The notes beneath the pieces were generated by a model, which did not search any database, had not been told where the DNA came from, and saw only the letters and a list, made by a program, of their open reading frames with translations. From assembly GCA_025093985.1 (NCBI GenBank), contig JACAAK010000014.1:434001-498000 (forward strand): 64,000 bases of DNA, read 5' to 3'. Positions 55,558-64,000 of the stretch are shown in pieces. This stretch comes from Calvatia gigantea (lineage: Eukaryota > Basidiomycota > Agaricomycetes > Agaricales > Lycoperdaceae). Made by a program: the position numbers and the translations under genes. Numbering within the stretch: the first letter of the stretch is position 1; the number at the start of each line of letters is the position of its first letter.

Positions 55558-57554
55558 CTAATATTGCTCTATCTCCCCCAATGTATTTATCCTGTGGATC
55601 AGGTGCCGCAACGGCCTCCATATCAAGTTCCTCCATATCAAATTATACCGCTCAATTTGCCTGAAATCTTCATAATCGATGACGTGGATGTGGCCAACAT
55701 TCTCTATAATGATTTTTCTGCTATTCTTTCCCAAAACAAAAGGGAAACCAGCTTGCTTGTTTTCCCGAAGCAGTTTTCGTGAGAGCAGCGAAGAATATGG
55801 TCGTATAATTTTCTGTCGCCGTATAACTGGGATCTGAACCCAACCGTGAGCATTGTGGTGCGCATGCAACAATAGGACCACTCGCATTGCTGAAGAACCT
55901 TTCAGCGTCTTCCTGACGGATTTTCCAGCCATACAGAATTTTCCGGAAATCAAATTCCGAGAGTTGTTGGAGGAGAACCTCGTCAAACATTGCATGGGAC
56001 CCCAAATGCCAAAACATATCGAATGCGGCGGACTCTAACCGCCGTTTCATCTCATCCACAAAGCGGGAGTCGTGCCAAGGGACAACGACTAAGAATCTCT
56101 CATCTATCAACGGGTTTCAGCGGGGAGAGTAGGTACGTACCCTTGTCAACCCCGTTTACAAAAAATGAGACCACCTTCGCAAGTACCATCGCACAGCGTT
56201 CGGGCGTTCTAAGATAAAAATTCCCCGACCGCTCTGGGTTCATCAGAAAATCCATGAACGACGTGTGGTAGAAGCTGATGTCGAGGGGGAATCCATCATC
56301 AGACTGTGTCAACTTGACGACCGAATGGAGCCCGTTCAATGTCGCAAGAAAAGTTGACATCGAGAACCCAAGGATGGCAGCTGCGGTCACGGGAAATTGG
56401 AGCTCCACGACCTGGAACGACAAAAGGAGTGTCAAAGTGTTGGGCAGCATTTCCTTCGGAACTTGTTTCATGATAAGAATGTAAAACGCGTCCAGATGAG
56501 TCCATGGATTCCCGGGTGACTTGCCTGGATGTCGGAGGACCTGTTGAAGCCGCTCCTCTGATCCAAGTGTGTCGCCCTTGCTGACGTATCGGACGATGCT
56601 CGTTGGGTAGATGAACAATCCGGCGGATCGATCAACGAGTTCCTGTAGATCGCTGTCCGTTGGCCACTTGACTGCTGGATGGACGTTGTATTGGGTGCAG
56701 ATGCTCCCAAATGCACCGCGAAGATAGAGTTTGATCTCTCCCTCAGCATCGAGGGACATCGGCAGGGTTAGTTGCCAGCACAAAGGATGGACGCGGGGTG
56801 CAGAAAATTGTGCCACAATCCAAGGTTCGGGGCGGCTGAAGAAGGCCCAGATGAATGGCGTGGTCTGATCGCGAACGGAGGTGGCAATAACGTCGATTAT
56901 AGCGCATTGCGCATCTCCTCTGGCACATTCATCAAAGCCAGCAATGAAGATGATTCCTTCCTTCACCCCCCTCCCCTCCTTTTGCAACTCCTGAAGAGGA
57001 GCAACGATCAGCTCCCGGAATTGTACGGCGATGGACTTCTGGAGAAGACTACTGTCCTGACAAACTTTCTCATTCAACTTGTCACGATACAGGGGGTATC
57101 TCGTCGTCAATTGGTAGGCAATCGAGGTGAAAAGACGTGCCGGTTCATCACGAGTATTTGGGCGAGAGAAAAAGAACGCTGCGGCGAGCTTTTCACCAAC
57201 TTCCTGAGCACAGCTTTGGGCCAAAGCAGACTTCCCGACGCCGGCAGGCCCCTGCAACCACATCATCTTGAAGTGTCGTTCGCTTGCGAGTGCCCAGGCC
57301 CATCCAGTGATGTCTTGCATGTGCTGTTGACGTATACCGGGGTAGCACTGTGTCGGGCGGGTCGAAGGATTGTGAACGGCATCTGGATACGAAGCCTTGA
57401 GGAGGGCCTTGAGGCCTGAACCTAGTGGTGATTTAGCCACCCATATTTATCGAAGCTTACAGACCATCTTACCAGTCTCATGGGCCTGGCCGTTCTCAAC
57501 TTGGGTGGGGTCACCATCTACCACAAAATCATGCGCCGCTTGCGGAACAGACAT
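55558..57554 (-). CDS. NACHT-type P-loop NTPase, 613 aa, 4 exons
   Basis: Exons on the minus strand are 57554-57473, 57421-56141, 56088-55879 and 55826-55558 (82, 1281, 210 and 269 nt), with introns of 51, 52 and 52 bp. The frame is continuous throughout. The first intron joins an N-terminal leader to the NTPase part. Walker A is G-P-A-G-V-G-K-S (about residue 87), and a Walker-B-like F-I-A-G-F-D-E-C lies near residue 188. A sensor-like F-I-W-A-F-F-S-R-P-E-P follows. Such NTPases are abundant in agaricomycetes and are viewed as NLR-like sensors in non-self recognition, though this one lacks a visible repeat domain. The C-terminal region has a 14-nt near-duplication (N-L-I-W-R-N-L-I-W-R). Intron 3 placement is less certain than the others. 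Confidence 0.82.
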
Positions 57555-57615
57555 TTGGGAGTTTCGGAGTAGGAAGTGTAGTCGTTGTGGAGTCTTATCG
57601 ATGCATGCTGTAGGG

Positions 57616-57623
57616 TTTATAAA
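57616..57623 (-). promoter_or_regulatory. TATA box of the NACHT gene
   Basis: TTTATAAA, 62-69 bp upstream of the ATG at 57554. Confidence 0.5.
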
Positions 57624-60283
57624 GGACCAGGACAACGGGGGAAAGGCATGGGCACAGCCCTCCAAGTCGCCGTAGACAATTATAGAGCCGGGGAACGAAA
57701 GAAGTCGTCTGACGTCGGTGAAATGTTAATCACCCAACGAAACTCCACGACGGTGGGAATGGACTTGTAACCTTTGGGGTGTGGCGGGTGCCCAAAGATT
57801 TAGGCACTGGTTGAAATCCGGATGCACATAGCATCTTTTAACGCAAGGTTTGAGGTGAAACGTTATTGTAACAGTAGTCAGGCCACCATTTCATAGCCGT
57901 TTATATTGCTGGCACTGCTGGCAAAGTAGAGGCAGCGTAGAAAAAGCCTCAACGCTCGTATCCGATTAGTCAGCGGTGTACTAAGTCGCCTTTCGGCCAA
58001 GCCGATTCGGACAAACCGAGGAAGAGAACGAGAGAACGGCTGATCCCAGCCATACAAGAAGGACAAACACAAGAGGATGGGCGAAATTCATGTGAGGAAA
58101 TGCCAACAGGTGTTCAAAGCATGTGTTTATACAGAAAGCCGGAGCTGTACATGGATACCTTCAGACGTGGAAGAGGTAGAGAGATATATCCATGGCAACA
58201 AAGGCGAAGGCGCAACGGTTAGTTATTCTCGGAGACCAAAGATAGTGGACCATCGCCTATTTTGGGGCCCTAGGTACCCAGGTGCTCCGTGCGAGCACAA
58301 GAGTTCCGGTGTGAATAACGCGATGACGTGCGAAACTACACAGGTGGAGAAGCTGGTGCACGAGTCCGGCCACAAGGCGTTCACAGCATGATCCACCACC
58401 CTCAAGCACCTGGGGGAAATAACAGAGCGCATGTGCGAAGCGATGTGGCTTTCTGGCAACAGCATGATAGGCTATAGTGCAAAGGCACAGGTGACTTGGG
58501 TTCGATTCGATGGGTGTGCGGATATATCAAGGTGTTGAATGTTGCAACTTGGGCGCGAACGACGTGGCCCAGAAAGGTTTAGCCCAGGAATAGGCCATAG
58601 GAAATGCTCTCCGAGCAGGGCACTCGAAGGACCAAGGGGAGTTGGGGATTGGGGTCGTCAGACCATCTGTCGTCGCTGAGTCTGCGCGCAGTGTGATGCT
58701 GAGGATCACCCTACATGAGTATTTCAGAAAGAACCACTTCGAAGATTGTGGTTGGACTGACCTACGGATCGTAGTACCCAACACGTCAGGGAGGGCTACG
58801 AGTTGAATCGCGTTAGTACCTGTTTGACATCGGTGCGGGTACTTGGTGGACCGACCAGATCAGCCGTTGGGGACAATGTAACGTTAATGACGCTCAAGCG
58901 CTCACCATTGACAAGTTACGAACCGCGGAAAGAGTGTCCTATTTCCAATTAATCAAAGCTTAAACGAACAAAAGGATCTTCGTTTTGAAGCAAGTGAGAG
59001 AAGGTTTAACGTTCAGGTCCGATGCAAACTCAGTCAAGGAACGGTGCTTACCCCCGGTCTTCCTAATAACACGACGGATGTGATGCAACGAGCACCCAAA
59101 AGTCAAATAATATGATCGGGGAGTCGTTGAGAATCTAAGACGACTTCAGTATTCCAGTTACGTTACGGTCATAATGTACAGTATGCCATAGACAGTTACA
59201 AATTTTGGGTTTTCAATTGAGTTTGTGGGTGGTATTCACACCTACCTTTACCACATTCACGTCGTCTCTAAGTCCACTTCACTAAGAGCGTTTGAGTTTT
59301 ATGGCTACAGTTCGCCTCCGCCCGACGCGTGATTGCACATGTCTGGTCAGGTAAATTATTGGGTTGGATCAAGGACACCACAAACAAGCGATTGGCGCTG
59401 GTAGGGGTGGAAGGGAAAGTCGATTCCACCTCAAACTTCGATTGTGGGGATGCCTTAATTCTTCGTCGACGTCCTACAATGCAGAAGGAATTGGGTATTG
59501 CCTTCGCAACGAAATGTTCTTGAATCTCCATGAAACAATATCGAATGTCGTGGTCTAGCGCCCGATATAAGCCATTAGAGTTGTAGGAATCGAAAAGAAT
59601 CCGGGAGGGGGGGGCGAAAAATCATTTTCTTCAACCCCTAAGCAAATCAGCTAAACCTCCAAGAACAATGAAGAGCCATGAATTAGGTGAAGCCAAGCGG
59701 GAGTTGCGACAATACGTAGGGTCCAGCAAAAAGAAGACTTTCTGGAAACATCTAGGGGTGCAGCACTCTGCAAATCGAAGACAGGACACAACAGAAACCA
59801 TCGCAGTACGTTCTCACTCAGATAAGAATCCACTTCTTGATCCAAGCCTGAGATAAAGGGGGCCGAAAATCAACAAGCAGTTAGGCCATAGGGCTAGGTC
59901 CTAAAGGTTGCTAGGATGCATGAGAGGACAAGTAAACTCAAAACCAATCGGTCTCTCCAACGATGGTATCATCGAACTCAAAGGGCTGACGAAGCTGAAT
60001 CTTCTGATGCGGTGTTGAGTACATGGGTATATATCGAGTTTTGTGTGACGCCCGCTGGCACCATGCCGATGGGTTAACAAAGAGACCATCTTGTCATCGA
60101 GTAGCAAAGGGATAGACCATGATTGTTTGGCGAACTGCGAAGCGGTCTCACCAACGACTGACGCACATACAGGCCACTCTAACCCCATGGTTTGATATGG
60201 GTCACGCGCAGATGACTCCTTCAGGAAGCACCTGGGAACTCATGTTGAAGTTTGAAGCTTGAAAAATTACCGCTAATCCACCG
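57624..60283. other. Intergenic, no gene recognised
   Basis: Short ORFs only (for example 58077-58391 plus, 58527-58784 minus, 59901-60188 minus), none with a domain I recognise. No repeats shared with the retrotransposon region were noticed. Confidence 0.4.
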
Positions 60284-61617
60284 ATGCGCGTGCGCGACAT
60301 CCAGTCCGGTTGCTGCTATGTCATCATCAATGCCAGGAACTCCGGACGAGTTCTTGATCTTTCCGCAGGTGATATGCGTACGAGTGTGTCTTTCCACCAC
60401 ATTTTTTCCGGAATATGTATAAACACGTACTTCGCAGTCTTTGGCTTTGGGCCACACGGGGGAGTCAATCAAAAGGCAAACATCTTTAATTTCACACTGC
60501 CGCGGTGGTAACATTGACGTGATTCCTAGTGGCTGTTCCTTCAAGATGGCACAGGGTGGGTCATTAGGAGTCTTTTCAGTGCCGAATATGTCGGCCTCGA
60601 CAATTACCACCCTGAGAAGAGGGACCATCCGAATGGCACCAAAGTCATTAGTAACCACCAAGCACCCAAGTGGCATATTTCGAAAGAGAATGACGCCGAA
60701 TTGAACAGTGACCCTCATGCACCGGCTAAGTTTCGGTACGGTGAACACTCCCGCCCTCTGAGTCCAGGTGATCATGCAGGCTACCAGAGTGTCTTTATTA
60801 AACACCGAGAAGAGTTTCCAATTCTCAGACCACGGCAAAGACCCTGACCTCGAAATCTGGGGTAACTCGCATAGTGAAAATCAGCTCTGGTATTTCGAAC
60901 GTGGTCAGCTTGCAATTGTGCCTCGTACAAACATCTGGTTCTTGACGTCCGATATACTAGTGCCGCTCGCCCGCGATCTGCAGCCGGACTGCTGCTACAA
61001 GTTGACGAATGTCAAATTAGTCCACCGCGCTCTCGATCTTTCTGGTGGCGACCAGCGCGCAGGTAGGTTACTTGCACTTCTCAATGAGAACAAAACGCGC
61101 AGTAAGCACTCATTTCGTAGTCATCGGCTGGGAAGCACATGGAGGTGATAACCAGAAAGTAAGGTGCTCCTACCCTCATGCTGTTGTACTGACAGGGTTT
61201 GGGTGATTGTTAGTGGGATCTCTACAAGGATAGTAAGGGATGGATGTTGAGATGTGTATATTCGGGAAGCTACCTTGGCCCCGAGGGCTATCACCCAAGT
61301 AAACAAAACTATCCAAATGGCACCGCGGCCATCGCTAGCCGACAGATGTACAGATGGCACATCAGAAAAGAGAACGAAGACGAACTGAAAAGCAACTCTG
61401 AGGCACCTGCTAAGTTTAGGTATAGTAGTTGTTCTTTTCCCTTGTTTGCATGTATGTATTGATTGGCGCAACCAGGTTATCTTTACCAAAGAGTAAGAAG
61501 TGCCTTGATCTTACAAACTATGGCAAAGGTTGTAATGGTGAGCTTTGGGATCAATCGGAGGAGGAGAGTCAACTCTGGTACTTTGAAGTTTTATCAGGGC
61601 CTAGGATATTTACATGA
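60284..61617 (+). CDS. Ricin-B-type lectin, two tandem beta-trefoil domains, 315 aa, 8 exons
   Basis: Exons are 60284-60383, 60438-60475, 60530-60735, 60788-60903, 60961-61062, 61121-61158, 61214-61419 and 61476-61617. The frame agrees across all seven introns (52-58 bp). Exons 2 and 6 are both 38 nt and exons 3 and 7 both 206 nt, showing internal duplication of a four-exon domain unit. Each domain begins with C-C-Y then A-L-D-L-S-G-G-D (V-L-D-L-S-A-G-D in the first) and G-G-x-N-Q-K-W. Each ends with a second Q-x-W (Q-L-W-Y-F-E). Q-x-W repeats mark the R-type lectin fold, which binds sugars. No enzymatic chain is present. Intron 2 has a GC donor (AAG/GCAAAC). No signal peptide is visible, so the protein is probably cytosolic like other fungal lectins of this type. 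Such lectins are often defensive, but the role here is inferred only. Confidence 0.85.
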
Positions 61618-61713
61618 GATAGTGTCTGAGATTAGTTATAATGGCAATCATTTCAATGTCCGGAAGTAGACTAAACAACAGAGCTAATACATCCTGATCT
61701 CAAAGGTACATAT

Positions 61714-63673
61714 CTAACCGCGTGGTGGGCCCCGAAATGGCTTCCGTATGAAATTCCACCGCTCAACTCGCTTAAAATCTCCACAATCCGTGAGGCGGAG
61801 GTTACCAGCATCTTCCAATATAACTTTCTTGCCGCCCTTTCCCAGAACGTAAGGGAAGCTGGTTTGATTGTTCTTCTGAAGTAGTTTTTGTGAGAATAGT
61901 GAAGAGTACGGTCGCATAATCTTCCCCCGCCAAGTAGTCGGTACCTAAACCTAAGCATGAGTATCACGCCTAAACAGTATCTGCACACGAGGAATAGCTC
62001 ACGTTGTTGAAAAACCTCCCAACATCTTCTTGACGGATTTTCCAGCCATACAGAATTTTCCGGAAATCAAATTCCGAGAGTTGTTGGAGGAGAACTTCGT
62101 CAAACATCGCGTGGGACCCCAATTGCCAAAACATATCGAATGCGGCGGACTCTAACCGCCGTTTCATCTCATCCACCAAGCGTGAGTCATGCCAAGGGAC
62201 AACGACTAGGGGACCTCCCGTTTATTGAAGTGCTTCAGCAAGAAGTGTAGGTACGCACCTTGGTCAGCCCCTTTGTCAAAGAACGAGACCACATCTGTAA
62301 GCAGTGTCGCACAGCGTTCGGGTGTTTTGAGATAAAAGCTCTTCGACCGCTCGGGGTTCATCAAAAAGTCCATGAATGACTGCGTGGTAGAAGCTAACTT
62401 CGCGGGGTAAACCCTCATCAGAACGTGTCAATTTGATGACCGAATGGAGCTTGCTCAGTGCTGCTGAAAAAGTTGACATCGAAAAGCCAAGGATGGCGGC
62501 GGCGACAACAGGGAACTGGGGTTCTACGACCTGGAACGATAAAAAAAGCTTCAGGGTATTAGGGAGCATTTCCTTCGAAACTTGTTCCATGATGAGGGTA
62601 TAGAACGCGTCCAGGTGGGTCCATGGGTTTCCCACCGCCTTGCCTGGATGGCGGAGGACCTGTTGAAGCTGCTCTTCAGGTCCCAGTGCACCACCCCTGC
62701 TGACGTATCGGACGATACTCGTCGGGTAAATGAACAGCCCGACGGATCGATCGACCAATTCTTGTATATCGCTGTCCGATGGCCACTTGACTGCTTGAGG
62801 GATGTCGTACTGGGTACAGATGGTCTCAAATGCACCGCGGAGATAGAGCTCGATCTCCCCATCAGCCTCGCGGGATACCGGCAGGGCTAATTGCCAGCAC
62901 AAGGGGCGGACGAGGGGTGTGGAGAATCGTGCAACAATGCGAGGCTCGGGACGGCTAAAGAAGGCCCAGATGAATGGTGTAGTCTGATCGCGAACAGAGG
63001 CGGAAACGATGTCGATGATGCCGCACTGTGCATCTTCCCCATTGCATTCATCAAGGCCATCAATGAAAATGACGCCCTCTGCCATTCCCCGCCCTTCCTT
63101 CTGCAGCTCCTGGATAGGATCAACGATCAACTCTTGGAACTGTACGGCGGTAGATTTCTGGAGGAGGCTGCGATCCCAATAGACTTTCTGATCCAACTTA
63201 TTACGGTACGAGGGATATCTTGTCGTCAATTGGTAGGCGATTGAGATGAAGAGGCGCCCTGGGTCATCACGGGTGTTTGGGCGAGAGAAAAAGAACGAGG
63301 CAGCGAGCTTTTCACCAACTTCCTGAGCGCAACTTTGGGCCAAAGCGGATTTCCCGACGCCAGCAGGACCCTGCAACCACATCATACTAAAGTGTCGTTC
63401 GGCGGTGAGTGTCCAGGCCCATCCGGTGATGTCCTCGATGTGTTGCCGACGTGTACCAGGGTAGCACTGTGTTGGGTGAGTCGAAGAATCATGGGTGGCA
63501 TTTGGATACGAGGCCTTGAGTAGGGCCTCAAGACCCATGCCTACTGGCGTTTCAGCAATTCGGGCAGAAGGAGCCGATGAAATCTCCTTACCGGCTCTGA
63601 AGCCCCCGCTGTTATCAATTTGGATGAGATCACCGTTCACCACGAAATCATGTGCCCCTTGCAGGATAGACAT
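61714..63673 (-). pseudogene. NACHT-type P-loop NTPase paralogue, frameshifted
   Basis: It has the same exon layout as 55558-57554: 63673-63592, 63540-62259, 62205-62003 and 61944-61714 (82, 1282, 203 and 231 nt), with introns of 51, 53 and 58 bp. Walker A G-P-A-G-V-G-K-S and Walker B F-I-D-G-L-D-E-C are intact. Exon 2 is one base longer than in the paralogue. The extra base near 62388, in the S-F-Y-H motif, shifts the frame and ends translation at 62276. With that base discounted, the total coding length is again a multiple of three, so a single-base insertion (or a sequencing error) is the simplest reading. The first intron is by chance open in frame. The start ATG lies only 8 bases from a TTTATAAA box, unlike the paralogue. 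Confidence 0.8.
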
Positions 63674-64000
63674 TGGAGAGTTTATAAAGTGGACGTAGAG
63701 TTGCTGCGGAAGGTAAGTTGTCGGCTGTGAGAGTTTGTAAAAGGATAGAGAACGAAAGTACATACTAGACAACGGAAGTAAGTGCAACGAGTGAGGTTCG
63801 GGCAGGCGAAGTGTCGTGTCGGTAGGGTCCAGGTAGGTTATATAACAACGACAGCATGTGTCCTGCACGGTGGCAGTCCAAACTTTTAGTATCTGTAACG
63901 TTACAGAATTCAACACACATGCGGCCTCTGTGAAGCACGGAGCCACGATCAGGGACGGGAAGAAGTTTGATGGCTTGATTGTAATGTGTCACCACACCTT
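63674..64000. other. Upstream region of the broken NACHT paralogue
   Basis: TTTATAAA is at 63681-63688. The minus strand is open for 91 codons upstream of the ATG at 63673, but this extension is not conserved in the paralogue and was not taken as coding. Nothing else was recognised. Confidence 0.35.

Noticed and set aside
56772..57419. 215-codon plus-strand ORF
   Set aside because: It is antisense to the NACHT exon, and similar antisense openness appears in the paralogue.
58480..58520. GGTTCGATTCG as a tRNA B box
   Set aside because: No matching A box or cloverleaf could be drawn upstream.
60221..60838. 205-codon minus-strand ORF
   Set aside because: It is antisense to exons 1-4 of the lectin gene and has no motif of its own.
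63674..63946. N-terminal extension of the second NACHT gene
   Set aside because: It is not conserved in the paralogue, and the family start is at the internal ATG 63673.

Overview
The window is eukaryotic DNA from a filamentous fungus, most likely a mushroom-forming basidiomycete (Agaricomycetes). The evidence is chromodomain-carrying Ty3/gypsy retrotransposons, genes with many 47-61 bp GT-AG introns, a DUF7918-type protein, NACHT-type P-loop NTPases and a two-domain ricin-B-type (beta-trefoil) lectin. Species and genus cannot be named from the sequence alone.

Positions 1-45043 are a pile of LTR retrotransposons. I recognise three Ty3/gypsy families by their LTRs and proteins: A (about 305-bp LTR, copies A1, A2, A3), B (626-bp LTR, two collinear 9145-bp copies in opposite orientation, 8126-17270 minus and 35899-45043 plus) and C (799-bp LTR). 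There are also solo or broken LTRs, including one Ty1/copia-like solo LTR with a perfect 5-bp target duplication. Target-site duplications (TSDs) show that the elements are nested: B-like LTR remnant <- A2 <- A1 <- C <- A3 <- B.

The main discovery is that the two B copies have exchanged flanks. The 5-bp TSD TCCGG occurs once at B-right (35894-35898) and once at B-left (8121-8125, as CCGGA). GTTCC occurs once at B-right (45044-45048) and once at B-left (17271-17275, as GGAAC). The split halves of A3, C and the A1 LTR rejoin in frame, with matching TSDs, only if 17271-35898 is flipped. The window therefore records an inversion by recombination between two inverted retrotransposons, or a misassembly that mimics one.

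Families A and B both carry, just after the 5' LTR, a 10-11 nt sequence complementary to a stretch of the LTR about 30 nt downstream of a TATA box. This is the signature of Tf1/sushi-type self-primed reverse transcription; family C instead has a tRNA-type primer site. Families A and B each also carry an unexplained ORF region 3' of pol. Older copies are depleted in CpG, and their in-frame stops are mostly TGA in place of CGA.

Positions 45044-64000 are host-type DNA. Two paralogous SAM-dependent methyltransferase genes with identical intron positions converge on each other (45888-46907 plus, 51673-52704 minus), with a DUF7918 gene between them (48675-49843 minus). Two NACHT NTPase paralogues lie in tandem on the minus strand (55558-57554 intact; 61714-63673 broken by one extra base). 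Between them is the lectin gene (60284-61617 plus), built from two tandem domains with matching exon lengths. No tRNA, rRNA or CRISPR array was recognised.
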